Source: JALZAI01 sp038207565 (GTDB taxonomy: Bacteria > Actinomycetota > Actinomycetes > Mycobacteriales > Jatrophihabitantaceae). From it: a stretch of DNA of 64,000 nt. Positions 34,543 through 43,034 of this stretch are shown in pieces. The stretch covers positions 248,001 through 312,000 of the forward strand of contig JBBQZQ010000001.1 of assembly GCA_038207565.1 (NCBI GenBank), read 5' to 3'. Below the pieces are notes generated by a model. The model saw only the letters and a program-made list of their open reading frames with translations, was not told the origin of the DNA and ran no database searches. A program made the translations under genes and the position numbers. Numbering within the stretch: the first letter of the stretch is position 1; every line of letters starts with the position of its first letter.

Positions 34543-35488
34543 AGCGGCGGCCTTCCTCGTACACCCAGCGGCGGCTCGACCAGAAGATCAACAACGTCAT
34601 CGCCAGCAGGAGGACGAACAGAATCCAGGCCAGGGCCGAGGCGTACCCGAAGCGGAAGTTGTTGAAGGCGGTCCGGTAGATGTTCAGGACGTAGAACAGG
34701 CTCGACTGTCCTGGGCCACCAAGGGTTTGAGTGCCCGGTCCGCCCTTGCCACTAGTGATCACGAAGCCGGCCGTGAAGATCTGGAAGTTGTCGATCAACC
34801 CGAGCACCAGATTCACGAATATTGCCGGCGTCACCAACGGCAGGGTGATGTGCGTAAGGCGGCGCATCGCGCCGACGCCGTCGACCGCGGCTGCCTCATA
34901 CAGATTGGTCGGGATGCGTTGCAACACCGCGAGGTAGATGAAGGCGGTCTGCCCGACACCCCACAGACCCATCAGGACGAAGGCCGGAATCACCCACGTC
35001 GACGAGTACACCCATCCCACGGACGGCAGGCCGACAAGGTTGAGCAGTCGATTCGCTAATCCGGAACTCGGCTGAAAGATCCACAGCCAGAGGATCGCGA
35101 CAGCCACACCGGAAACGACAGCGGGCAGATAGTAGATCGTCCGCAGGGTGGCGATACCGCGAACCGCGGTGTTGAGCAGGATGGCCAGGACGAGCCCGAG
35201 CACCAGGTTGAGACCGACCTCCGCCACGGCGTAATAGGCGGTGACTTTGAGGGATTGGCGGACCGTCGGATCCATGGCCGCTTCCCGGTAGTTGCCCGCG
35301 CCCACCCACCCCCTCGTGCGCGAGTCGAGGACGTCGTAGTTCGTGAAGGAAAGCACCAGCGTCCCGACCATCGGAACGAGTGTGAGCCCGACGAACCCGA
35401 TGATCCACGGGCTGAGGAATAGATAGGCCGTCCCAGCTTCGCGCTGACGTCCGTTCAGTCGACGCGCTCTCGCACCCGCCACGGGCAC
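34535..35488 (-). CDS. carbohydrate ABC transporter permease, MalF-like
   Basis: 317 aa with six helices, the first TAYLFLSPWIIGFVGLTLVPMVGTLVLSF. EAA loop YEAAAVDGVGAMRRLTHITLPLVTPAIF. The C-terminus reads ALAWILFVLLLAMTLLIFWSSRRWVYEE. It lies 4 bp after the binding-protein gene and overlaps the MalG-like gene, so the three form one operon. Confidence 0.9.
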   Translation of the reverse strand: MPVAGARARRLNGRQREAGTAYLFLSPWIIGFVGLTLVPMVGTLVLSFTNYDVLDSRTRGWVGAGNYREAAMDPTVRQSLKVTAYYAVAEVGLNLVLGLVLAILLNTAVRGIATLRTIYYLPAVVSGVAVAILWLWIFQPSSGLANRLLNLVGLPSVGWVYSSTWVIPAFVLMGLWGVGQTAFIYLAVLQRIPTNLYEAAAVDGVGAMRRLTHITLPLVTPAIFVNLVLGLIDNFQIFTAGFVITSGKGGPGTQTLGGPGQSSLFYVLNIYRTAFNNFRFGYASALAWILFVLLLAMTLLIFWSSRRWVYEEGRRFD

Positions 35489-35492
35489 CGCT

Positions 35493-36977
35493 CTACCGCG
35501 GCAGTTTGTGAGTGGCGAACCACTTGTCCACTAGCGCCTGGGCCTGCTGCTGGTACTTCGGCATGATCTCGGCAGCGCTCACCTTGCCGTCATAGAGCGG
35601 CTGAAGGGTGCCCAACGAGCCGATCTCGCCGAACGCGGGATACCACTCTTCCGATTCGGGCGTGCAGTACGGGATAGCGTCGAGGAAGACCTTCAGGTCG
35701 ATCCCGGGGAACTGGCTGCGGACGTTGTCGATGAACGCCGCAGACTCGCTCTTGAGCACCGGGATCGCGCCGTAACCGCGGGTGGCCAGCGTCCGCGCGT
35801 TGGCGGGGACGGTCAGAAAGTCCTGCAGCACCGCCCAGGACAGGTCGTGGTTTTTGCTCCGTGCCGGTATCGCCCCGACATCGAGATTCAGCGTCGCCAC
35901 TGTGCGCTTGGGTCCTTTGGGCCACGCCGCGACATCCCAGCGGAACTTGTTTCCCGTTCCGTAGGACGCGAGATCGCAGCTGCACATGTCGACCATCGCA
36001 ACCTTGCCGGCCTGCCAGGCGCTCTGTTGGGGGTCGGATGCGCCGGCACTCACGGCGGCGGCCAATTGATCCGTCGCCAGCACGTGGAACTTGTTCGTGA
36101 GGTCGATCCCCGCCTGTATACCGGCCACGTATTCGGCGCTATCAAAGCGCACCTTGCGCGTCTTGGGATCGTAGTTGTGTGCGCCGTAACCGAGGGTCAT
36201 GATCCCGGTGTCCCAATGTCCGAGGCCGAACTGCTTGATGTCCTTCGGATTGAAACCCGGCTGGTCCGGCGTGCGTCCGCGGCCGTCCTTGGTCAGGGCG
36301 GTCGCCACCTCCAGCAGCTTCTCGTAGGTCCAGTCCGGGGTGTCCCACTCGTGCGGTGGCTCTGCAATCCCGGCCTTCGCGAACAGATCTTTGTTGTAGG
36401 CAACTCCGTGCGTGAACATGCCGCTTGGTAGACCCACGACGGTCTTACCCGTGTCGCCGTAATAGGCCGCAGCGTGCGCGGCTCGCGCCGCGGGAGCCTG
36501 GAAGTCGTCGAGTGACACTCGGCTGGAGGATAAGTAGTTCGACAGATTGAGCCATACGTTCTTGTCCAGGAAGGTTGAGATGCCGAAGATCCCGATCGGT
36601 AGAACGACGTCGGGTGCATTGCCGGAGGCGATTTGCAGAGTGAACTTCTGTTGCGCGGTGTTGCTGTCGGGCACCCGGTTGAACGTCACCGACGCACCTG
36701 TATGCGCATTCGCGAAGGCTTTAGCCAAGGCGTCCTGGGCAGCGGCCTGGCTGGGGTCGTTGCCGGTGCCAAACCCGACAAGCACACGGGCGTTTCCCGC
36801 CACCTTGTTCGCGTTCGCGTTCGCGTTCGCGTTCGCGTTCGCGCTCGTGGGAGTAGGAATGTGTTTGGGCTTGGGCTTGGACGATGAGCATGCGTCTAGC
36901 AGCGCCGGACCGGCCACGAGCCCCGAGGCGATCAAGGCGGATTGGCGGAGCATCTGTCGTCGAGTGATCGGTGTCAA
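35493..36977 (-). CDS. Tat-exported extracellular solute-binding lipoprotein (CUT1)
   Basis: 494 aa. The TTG start is preferred because GGAGG stands 5 bp before it; upstream in-frame codons look non-coding. The N-terminus TPITRRQMLRQSALIASGLVAGPALLDAC has a twin-arginine motif and a lipobox Cys, so the protein is folded, exported and anchored outside the membrane. A linker of Lys-Pro and six Ala-Asn dipeptides follows, encoded by hexanucleotide repeats. The rest is a periplasmic-binding-protein fold (GNARVLVGFGTGNDPSQAAAQDALAKAF...). It feeds the permease pair downstream. The sugar is unknown. Confidence 0.88.
   Translation of the reverse strand: MTPITRRQMLRQSALIASGLVAGPALLDACSSSKPKPKHIPTPTSANANANANANANKVAGNARVLVGFGTGNDPSQAAAQDALAKAFANAHTGASVTFNRVPDSNTAQQKFTLQIASGNAPDVVLPIGIFGISTFLDKNVWLNLSNYLSSSRVSLDDFQAPAARAAHAAAYYGDTGKTVVGLPSGMFTHGVAYNKDLFAKAGIAEPPHEWDTPDWTYEKLLEVATALTKDGRGRTPDQPGFNPKDIKQFGLGHWDTGIMTLGYGAHNYDPKTRKVRFDSAEYVAGIQAGIDLTNKFHVLATDQLAAAVSAGASDPQQSAWQAGKVAMVDMCSCDLASYGTGNKFRWDVAAWPKGPKRTVATLNLDVGAIPARSKNHDLSWAVLQDFLTVPANARTLATRGYGAIPVLKSESAAFIDNVRSQFPGIDLKVFLDAIPYCTPESEEWYPAFGEIGSLGTLQPLYDGKVSAAEIMPKYQQQAQALVDKWFATHKLPR
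36807..36842. repeat. in-frame hexanucleotide tandem repeat (GTTCGC)x6
   Basis: Six perfect copies. Read on the minus strand they encode the alternating Ala-Asn linker of the solute-binding lipoprotein. A second short hexamer run (TTGGGC, 36865-36880) encodes Lys-Pro repeats next to the lipobox. Copy-number change would alter linker length without shifting frame. Confidence 0.9.
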
Positions 36978-37253
36978 GGAAGCCTCCGTAGCGGCAAGGG
37001 TCGATCGGGCCGAGTCCCGCGCGCCGCCCACACTAGGTTACCGACACCTAGTGAGCATCCCTGCGCCCGATCGGATCTCTTCCAGCGGCCGGCACACCCG
37101 TTCACCCAGGCGCTGCTCTCCGGGGTGCCGAGCCCGGATCCGCGTGCCGAGCCCGGCCGCCGCCGCGCGTGATCGACAAGGACGTGCCGAGCCCGGTCCG
37201 CCCCGAGACCAGTTGCCGGTTCCGGGGCCGCTGGCCGAAGGTGGCGAAGGAGC

Positions 37254-37724
37254 TCAGCGATGCTCAAACCGCTGTGGTGCGAGAACGAGTGACCCGCACT
37301 TATCGACTGCGGACAGGGTCGTCTCGTCGCCTGCCATTACGTCGGGGTCAAGCCAGCTTCTGACAGCCGGCTGACCGGTCGAGGTGGCCGCCACGTCGAA
37401 CGAGCGTGCGCTCGCACTCACTCGGCGGCCAGGGGTTGGGGCGAGGTGCGCCTCGACGAGGAAGGCGGCCGGCACGAACAGCTGCGGCTCGAGCCTCTCG
37501 TGGCCTTTCTCGGCGAGTGCACTGGCCCGTGGCACCGCGTCGCGGGCCAGCGCCGATGACGCTGGGCGCGGCGGCCCGCTGCGCCGCCACGCCACCCAAA
37601 CGGCGCACAGTGCGATCAGCGTGAACGCAGCGCCTAGTATCCCGGCCGGGCCCGAGATGGCCAGACCGCCGTCGGCGACCCCGCCGCCGGCGCCGCACCC
37701 CGGCAATGCTTGAAGCAGTTGCAT
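37254..37724 (-). CDS. hypothetical protein with one membrane helix
   Basis: 156 aa from ATG. One hydrophobic segment near the N-terminus (AGILGAAFTLIALCAVWVAW), then a basic stretch and an Ala/Ser-rich cytoplasmic tail without known motif. It begins 40 bp downstream of the large membrane protein gene at 37765-38757 on the same strand, so it may be co-transcribed with it. Composition is ordinary for this genome, but no family is recognised, so the call is tentative. Confidence 0.4.
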   Translation of the reverse strand: MQLLQALPGCGAGGGVADGGLAISGPAGILGAAFTLIALCAVWVAWRRSGPPRPASSALARDAVPRASALAEKGHERLEPQLFVPAAFLVEAHLAPTPGRRVSASARSFDVAATSTGQPAVRSWLDPDVMAGDETTLSAVDKCGSLVLAPQRFEHR

Positions 37725-37764
37725 CGCGCACCGGCTCTCGTCGTGGATTGTGTTCGGATCGGTT

Positions 37765-38757
37765 CTATTTGGCCGCGGGCGCCGGAGTGGCGCGTGGGCT
37801 GGTCGGTGCGCTGCCGTCGTCGACGTGCCGGAAGGTCAGCGCCTGGCCGACGCCGCACAGGACGATGACCGCGGCACAGGCGAGCGCGATGAAAGCCGGT
37901 ACGTGGACGTCGGCCGTACTCGTGACGTTTCCTGCGAATCCGGTGCCTGGCTGGTGCGACGAGTCGATGAACGGACCGTCCACGATTCGGTACAGAATCC
38001 GCACGGCGGCGACAAGACCGGCGACAGCGACAACCGCGCCGATCGCGCCCGGGGCCAGCGGGGCGCGCCGACGCGCCGCGCTAATGACGAGGAAGACGAC
38101 CAGACCTGCGAGCAGCACGGCTTGGTCGGCCGTTTTCGGGATGGCCAGCCACGCACTGAAGTTCTTGGCCGGACCGGTGGAAAAGGCGTTGGAGTAGAAC
38201 GGCAACGCGGTGAAACCGATGCCAACCATGAGCACCGCGGCCACGGCGGACAGGCTCAGCAAGGGCGTGCTGCCGGCCTGGTCCGGCACCGCCCAGGTGC
38301 GCGGCACGGTCCGACGCGCGGCCGCGCTGCGCACGTGCAGCAGCCCGCCGACCAACGCTGCCGCGCAGCCGACGACGGCGAGATAGAGCCCGAACTGGAT
38401 CGTCGTAGGCGGGGACTTCGCAGAGACACAGTAGTTCAGGCAGCCGAAGGGCGGGATGGTGATCCGATAGAGGAGTTGGGCGAGGCCGACCGCTCCCACG
38501 GCGGCGATGATCCCGCCGATGACCGAGCCACGTGCCGGCGCGCGATCCGCCGCTACCAAGATCACGATTACGGTCGTGACCAGGGCCGACGCGAGAACCA
38601 GATCCGACGCGTGTGGCACTCCGATCCACGCACTGGCTATGTAGGGCGTCTTCGAATTAGGGTTCAGGACGTACCAGTCGGTTCCAATTGAGACGAACGA
38701 GACCACCGCGCCGGCGACCGCGAGCCAGAGTCCGAGCGAGATTCGCTGCACGTTCAA
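37765..38757 (-). CDS. membrane protein of two similar four-helix halves
   Basis: 330 aa, about eight membrane helices. The two halves share an order of landmarks: a long helix pair, then SAWIGVPHASDLVL versus SAWLAIPKTADQAVL, then a basic turn, then GAVGLAQLLYRITIPPF versus GLVAAVRILYRIVDGPF, then a final helix. This indicates an internal duplication. Two Cys (GCLNYC) in the first half are in an exterior loop. No transport or catalytic motif is recognised. The short C-terminal tail is Pro/Ala-rich. Function unknown. Confidence 0.7.
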   Translation of the reverse strand: MNVQRISLGLWLAVAGAVVSFVSIGTDWYVLNPNSKTPYIASAWIGVPHASDLVLASALVTTVIVILVAADRAPARGSVIGGIIAAVGAVGLAQLLYRITIPPFGCLNYCVSAKSPPTTIQFGLYLAVVGCAAALVGGLLHVRSAAARRTVPRTWAVPDQAGSTPLLSLSAVAAVLMVGIGFTALPFYSNAFSTGPAKNFSAWLAIPKTADQAVLLAGLVVFLVISAARRRAPLAPGAIGAVVAVAGLVAAVRILYRIVDGPFIDSSHQPGTGFAGNVTSTADVHVPAFIALACAAVIVLCGVGQALTFRHVDDGSAPTSPRATPAPAAK

Positions 38758-39388
38758 ACCGCCTCGTGATCGATGTCTTCCCTTCCTACCCTCGCTAGGT
38801 GTGCTTGGCTAAGTGTGCGAAACATCTAGAAGGGTGATTGTCAGCTCCGTCAGCGAGGACTCGTGGTTGTCGCTTTCCGGTACAGCCATGCGTGCGCCGC
38901 GCGTTCGATCCGGTACGACCGCGACCGTTGCCCGCCCAACTTGAGCGAGGTGCGCGGCCGCCGAGGCCTGACGCAGCGCGACCCGAACACAGGCTCGGGC
39001 GGCGCCACCGCGAAGTGTTGGGATCGAGAGGACCCGTCGTGTGAGCACCTGGTGAACACGAGTCCGTCGGTGGTGAGGTCAACGCGGCTGCGCACAAGGT
39101 AGAACCCGAGGCAAAGCAGGCTGGCGAGCCCGTCAGCCGAGGGGCTCGCGGTGGGAGGTGGGCGCGGTTGGCGCTGACTGCGGCGCGTGAACGATAAGTT
39201 TGCTGTCCTCACGATCCGCGAAACGATCTTCGTCAATCCGATCGGTCGTCTGGTAACCGGTCAGAACCAGGAACGCTGGCCGCGGGCTCAAAGCCCGGCC
39301 ATTTGCGCGAAGCTCTAAACGACACTGATCTGGCGCGGGTCGCGGTCGCCGCCCTGATCGCGTATCACGGTCGGCGCTGTGCGGCACT
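38758..39388. other. 631 bp without a supportable gene
   Basis: Several open frames overlap here on both strands, but none shows family resemblance. The 3' half probably contained the upstream part of the integrase relic that follows (no recognisable domain remains). No tRNA, CRISPR or clear terminator was seen. Confidence 0.5.
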
Positions 39389-39835
39389 GTGCGGCGCTTG
39401 CCGCGCACCGACATTCACGACCGGCGGACGGCCACGATGAGCGCGACATCCCACTCGCACCCCTCGTCCGCGACCGCATCTCCCCCCTTCCTCGACGAAC
39501 ACGCCATCAACTGGCCGGCCACCGCGAACCCCCAGCTGTTCATCGCCCACCACCCGTCGGTCGCCGTAACCGCCGTTGGGCACCGCTGGGTCCAGCTCAA
39601 GATCGGAACGGAGCTCACCGCCTCGGCCATCCGCACCGACCGGATCCTGCACGAAGCACACCTCACCTGAGGTGGCAGGCGCCGTCTCACCGACCTGTTC
39701 GGGCTCAGCTTCCAAGCCGCCAGCCGCTGTACCGACACTGTCGACCACCCCGATTTCGCCCCCCACGAGCAGCGTCTTACCGTGGGCATCGCGCCGGCCG
39801 ACCGTCGGCAACCCGGCGGCGAGCAGGATGAGTGA
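39389..39835 (+). pseudogene. C-terminal relic of a phage-type (tyrosine recombinase) integrase with in-frame stop
   Basis: The frame reads INWPATANPQLFIAHHPS...GHRWVQLKIGTELTASAIRTDRILHEAHLT, then a TGA at 39668-39670. It continues in the same frame as GGRRRLTDLFGLSFQAASRCTDTVDHPDF to a stop at 39833-39835. The segments (NPxLFI, RxDRILxEAHxTGG, RRLxDLFGLS, AAxRYTxTVDHP) are those of the C-terminal region of actinobacterial integrase/recombinase proteins common in mobile elements. The catalytic core upstream is missing and the in-frame stop splits the rest, so it is dead. The MFS gene begins at the very next base. Confidence 0.65.
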
Positions 39836-41080
39836 GTGAGTTCCCGGCGGCGTGTCACCACCCGCTCGGTGCTGAGCAATCCCAACTACCGCCGATTGAT
39901 CTGCGCTCAGACGATTTCGCGGTGGGGTGACACCGCAGCCACCGTCGCTCTGGTCGTGCTGGTCTTCCGGCTCACCGGTTCCGGCCTGGGCGTCAGCGCC
40001 GCGATCATCGCCGAGATCCTGCCGGTGCTGCTGCTGGCCCCGATCGCGGGCGTGCTCGTGGACCGGATGCCCCGCATCCGGGTCATGATCGCCGCCGACC
40101 TGTGGCGAGCCGCCTTGGCCGCGACATTGCCGTTCGTCGACCAGCACGTGATCGCCGTCTACGCCATCGCCTTCGGCCTGTCCGCCGGCTCGGTCTTCTT
40201 CAACCCCGCCTCCGCCTCCACACTGCCCGGCATCGTCACCGAGGATGAACTCCTCGCCGCCAACAGCGGCCTGTGGTCCGCAGCCGTCATCTCCCAAATC
40301 GTCGTGGCGCCACTGGCCGGCGTGATGGTCGCGGCGTGGGGCGTCGGGCCAGCATTCTGGATCAACGCCACCAGCTTCCTCATCTCCGCGCTCATCCTGA
40401 CGCGGCTGCACCTGCACCGCCCGCCCCGCTCCACGGGCGGCGAGCCGTGGCGGACACGACTGCTCGACGGCGCCCGGCTGCTCGTCCGCGACCAGCTGCT
40501 GAGACTGCTGGCCATCATCCAGCTGCTGGCCGCCCTGTCCGCAGGCGCGACCAGCGCCCTGCTCGTCGTCCTCGCCGAACAACACCTGCACACCGGGCCG
40601 CGCGGCTACGGTCTGCTGCTCGGCGCGATCGGAATCGGCGCCGCCCTGGGTCCGCTGCTGCTCACCCGGCTCACCCACAACCCCCGCAGGCCCTCGCTCA
40701 TCTTCGGTCCCTACCTGCTTCGCGGGCTGGTCGACCTCATCCTCGCCACCACCCGAGACCTGCCCATCGCGGTGATCGCGCTCGGCGTCTACGGCATCGG
40801 CACATCCACCGGCATGGTCACCTACAACTCCCTGCTGCAAACCGAGGTCCCCGACCACGCCCGCGGACGCGTCTTCGCCGGCATGGACATGATCTGGCAA
40901 ACCGGCCGACTCGCCTCCATCCTCCTCGGCGCGCTGGCCGCCGACGCCGTCGGCATCCAAGCCGTCTACGCCCTCGGCGGCAGCCTGCTGCTCATCGCAG
41001 GCGCCCTCGGCCTCACCGGCATGTCCAAGAAACCAACCCTGACCGAGCACCCGAGTTCTCGAACCGAAGCATCCAAGTAG
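39836..41080 (+). CDS. MFS-type efflux transporter
   Basis: 414 aa from GTG (VSSRRRVTTRSVLSNPNYRRLICAQTISRWGD). Twelve membrane helices, with the MFS loop-2/3 signature GVLVDRMPRIRVMIAADLWRA and a mirror motif in the second half. N-terminal NPNYRRL...RWGD is typical of the actinobacterial drug-exporter (enterobactin-exporter EntS-like/DHA3) group. It starts directly at the stop of the integrase relic, so transcription may come from within that remnant. Substrate unknown. Confidence 0.88.
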   Translation: MSSRRRVTTRSVLSNPNYRRLICAQTISRWGDTAATVALVVLVFRLTGSGLGVSAAIIAEILPVLLLAPIAGVLVDRMPRIRVMIAADLWRAALAATLPFVDQHVIAVYAIAFGLSAGSVFFNPASASTLPGIVTEDELLAANSGLWSAAVISQIVVAPLAGVMVAAWGVGPAFWINATSFLISALILTRLHLHRPPRSTGGEPWRTRLLDGARLLVRDQLLRLLAIIQLLAALSAGATSALLVVLAEQHLHTGPRGYGLLLGAIGIGAALGPLLLTRLTHNPRRPSLIFGPYLLRGLVDLILATTRDLPIAVIALGVYGIGTSTGMVTYNSLLQTEVPDHARGRVFAGMDMIWQTGRLASILLGALAADAVGIQAVYALGGSLLLIAGALGLTGMSKKPTLTEHPSSRTEASK

Positions 41081-41246
41081 CGTCACGCCGACAGCCCGTC
41101 AGACCATTGAACCCAACACCTATCGCGAAACGTGTTCGATGTACTTCACGCCAGGGAGCACCCGGCTTCCGAGTTCAACCAGCAGCTGTCTCATCGCGGT
41201 AAGCCGACCGGCACCACGATCGGCAAGGAGGTCGGCTGCCAGACCG

Positions 41247-42011
41247 TCAGTTAGCGGTGGTCGGCACCAGGAGCTCGGCTGCGAGGGCGGACACCGCGGC
41301 TACGACATTGAGTGCCGCCGGCCACTCGATGACCGGGACCCGTTCTCGGTCGGCAGTCACGACGTCCTCGCTCCAGGGCACTGTGCCGGCGAGGGTGAGC
41401 CCGTGGCGTTCACAGAATTCGGAGATCGCGTCCGCGTCACCCGGCGAGCGCACCTTGTTGGCGACGATCAGGAGCCGCTCGACGTTGAGTTCCGCGACCA
41501 GGGCTGCCATGCGACGCACCGTCTCGAGCGAGCGGTAATAGGGCTCGGCGATCAGGCAGATCGTGTCGACGTGCCGCACGGTGCCGCGGCTGAGGTGCTC
41601 GGGGGAGGCCTCCATGTCGACGACGACGAGCCGCTCTGCGGAGCCGAGATCCTCCAATAGCGAGGACACGACGGCGTGCGCTGAGCACAGGCATCCTTCA
41701 TCGGCGTGCGCGGGTGCGCCCATGCCCAGCAGGCGGACGCCGTCGGGTGCAGGCAACGCGTAGCGGTCGAGGACTCCGTCGATAGGGATGGTCAGACCGG
41801 CACCGCCGATCCGGCGCGACACAAGCGACGGCGAGACTCGTCCCAGGGCGGCCGCCTGCTCGATGGACATGCCCAGGGCGGCGGCAAGGTTGGGGTTGGC
41901 GTCGGCGTCGATGGCGACGACCGAGCGACCGGTGCGGGCTGCCACGCGCGCGAGCGTCGCGCTGATCGTCGTTTTGCCGGCCCCGCCCTTACCGGCGACG
42001 GCGACCCTCAA
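41247..42011 (-). CDS. CooC/MinD-type P-loop ATPase (copy 1 of 4), CxC-containing
   Basis: 254 aa from a TTG start that overlaps the PadR stop (TTGA). Deviant Walker A GKGGAGKTT at 7-15, DADANPNL (switch I), VVDMEASPEHLSRG (switch II) and NKVRSPGDAD. Cys107 and Cys109 (GCLCSAH) match the CxC that binds nickel/zinc at the CooC dimer interface. CooC assists nickel insertion into CO dehydrogenase; there is no CO dehydrogenase here, so a hydrogenase-linked nickel or cofactor role is inferred. Last gene of a six-gene overlapping operon divergent from hhyS. Confidence 0.85.
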   Translation of the reverse strand: MRVAVAGKGGAGKTTISATLARVAARTGRSVVAIDADANPNLAAALGMSIEQAAALGRVSPSLVSRRIGGAGLTIPIDGVLDRYALPAPDGVRLLGMGAPAHADEGCLCSAHAVVSSLLEDLGSAERLVVVDMEASPEHLSRGTVRHVDTICLIAEPYYRSLETVRRMAALVAELNVERLLIVANKVRSPGDADAISEFCERHGLTLAGTVPWSEDVVTADRERVPVIEWPAALNVVAAVSALAAELLVPTTAN

Positions 42012-42379
42012 GGGACTGCGTTCTGATGTTCAGCTAGCCGGTTGTAGCGGCGGCGGTAGGCGGCGAGCGCGCGGACCGTCTCGGCCAACGAACCGGCCAT
42101 GGCGTGTAGCCAATCCATGCCTTCGTCGGTTAGTTCGTAGGTGCGTCGCGCAGGCCCGGACGTCGACGGCTCCCAGGACGAGCGGACCAAACCTTCCTCG
42201 TCCATCGCCCGCAGACAACGGTAAAGCCCCCCGGGATCTGGCTGGCTGACCCCGAGCTGGCCGAGCTGGTCGAGCAACTCGTAGCCGTGCGACATCCCCT
42301 CGCCGAGCAACAGGAGCAGGCAGGGGCGCAGGTAATTGCGAGGCAGCCCGATGCCGTTGTCCTCCGGCCGCGTGGTCAC
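42008..42379 (-). CDS. PadR-family transcriptional regulator
   Basis: 123 aa from a GTG that overlaps the upstream stop (GTGA). Winged helix with LRPCLLLLLGEGMSHGYELLDQLGQLGVSQPDPGGLYRCLRAMDEEGLVRSSWE, the diagnostic PadR pattern, RRTYELTDEG as the wing and a C-terminal dimerisation helix (LAETVRALAAYRRRYNRL). It lies inside the hydrogenase-linked operon, so it may control that operon or hhySL. The effector is unknown. Confidence 0.85.
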   Translation of the reverse strand: MTTRPEDNGIGLPRNYLRPCLLLLLGEGMSHGYELLDQLGQLGVSQPDPGGLYRCLRAMDEEGLVRSSWEPSTSGPARRTYELTDEGMDWLHAMAGSLAETVRALAAYRRRYNRLAEHQNAVP

Positions 42380-42762
42380 TGGAGGGTTCCGATTCCGCGC
42401 TCGGCGGCGCAGGCGACGGCTTCCTCCACCGAGTTGTGGCACCAGCAATCTGCGCTGCACTCCCCATGAGCGGGGCGGGTCAAGTCGGCGAAGGACAGGG
42501 CAAATTCGGTCTTGCCCTCCGCGAGACCGGATTCGGACAATGTGTAACCGCCCGGAACGCAGTCGAGGTAGCCGTCGGTGACAAGGCGGTCAAGGTAACG
42601 AGTGCCATGGGCTGCGTCCACCCCGAGAAAGCGTTCGAGCAGCGCCGCGTCAACGACATCGCCCAACCCCTCGCCACGCAGCCAGTACATGACCTGCAGG
42701 ATCTCGCTGCGCCAGTACATCGTGCGCAACGCTTCGGACTTCGGTGGGTGCAGGGAGTCCAT
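42376..42762 (-). CDS. winged-helix-like protein with Cys/His-rich C-terminus
   Basis: 128 aa from ATG (MDSLHPPKSEALRTMYWRSEILQVMYWLRGEGLGD). The N-terminal ~90 residues look like a winged helix (LLERFLGVDAAHGTRYLDRLVTDGYLDCVPGGYTLSESG). The last part HGECSADCWCHNSVEEAVACAAERG has His99, Cys102, Cys106, Cys108, His109 and Cys118, a probable metal or Fe-S site. A sensor or metal-delivery role for hydrogenase synthesis is inferred. Two bases separate it from the preceding membrane-protein gene, and it overlaps PadR by 4 bp. Confidence 0.7.
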   Translation of the reverse strand: MDSLHPPKSEALRTMYWRSEILQVMYWLRGEGLGDVVDAALLERFLGVDAAHGTRYLDRLVTDGYLDCVPGGYTLSESGLAEGKTEFALSFADLTRPAHGECSADCWCHNSVEEAVACAAERGIGTLQ

Positions 42763-42764
42763 GA

Positions 42765-43034
42765 TCAGCGCGCCGTGGTGGCCGCGGCGGTATCGGCAAG
42801 ATCGGTGAGATCGCCGAGCGCGCCGGCGATGGTGTCGAGCTGGTCGTTGACGGTGAGGACGGCGGGGCCGATTACGTCGCACTGGGTCTCGATCGCGCGT
42901 ACCCCGAATGCAACCTTGCCCAGCAGGGGCGAGGTGCGGCGCAGTGAGGCAGCGATGCGGATCAGGTAGTACACAAGGACGGCGACGACGACGACGATCT
43001 CGGCGATCGTAAGAACGATCAACAGGGCGGTCAT
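42765..43034 (-). CDS. small single-pass membrane protein, type A (paralogue of 51123-51389)
   Basis: 89 aa. One N-terminal membrane helix (LLIVLTIAEIVVVVAVLVYYL), then a cytoplasmic helical region with SPLLGKVAFGVRAIETQCDVIGPAVLTVNDQLDTIAGALGDL. The segment LGKVxFGVxxI and the following pattern recur in the protein at 51123-51389, so the two are paralogues within the same locus. No catalytic residues are visible. It overlaps the upstream gene by 4 bp. A membrane-anchor or scaffold role for the hydrogenase or its ATPases is inferred only from context. Confidence 0.7.
   Translation of the reverse strand: MTALLIVLTIAEIVVVVAVLVYYLIRIAASLRRTSPLLGKVAFGVRAIETQCDVIGPAVLTVNDQLDTIAGALGDLTDLADTAAATTAR

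Noticed and set aside
38818..38829. CGAAACATCTAG shared with 54094-54105, considered as a common operator
   Set aside because: A single 12-base match in 64 kb is expected by chance and neither copy is palindromic.
38850..39236. 128-aa minus-strand frame upstream of the integrase relic
   Set aside because: Arg/Ser/Pro-rich shadow composition and no homology pattern; treated as non-coding.
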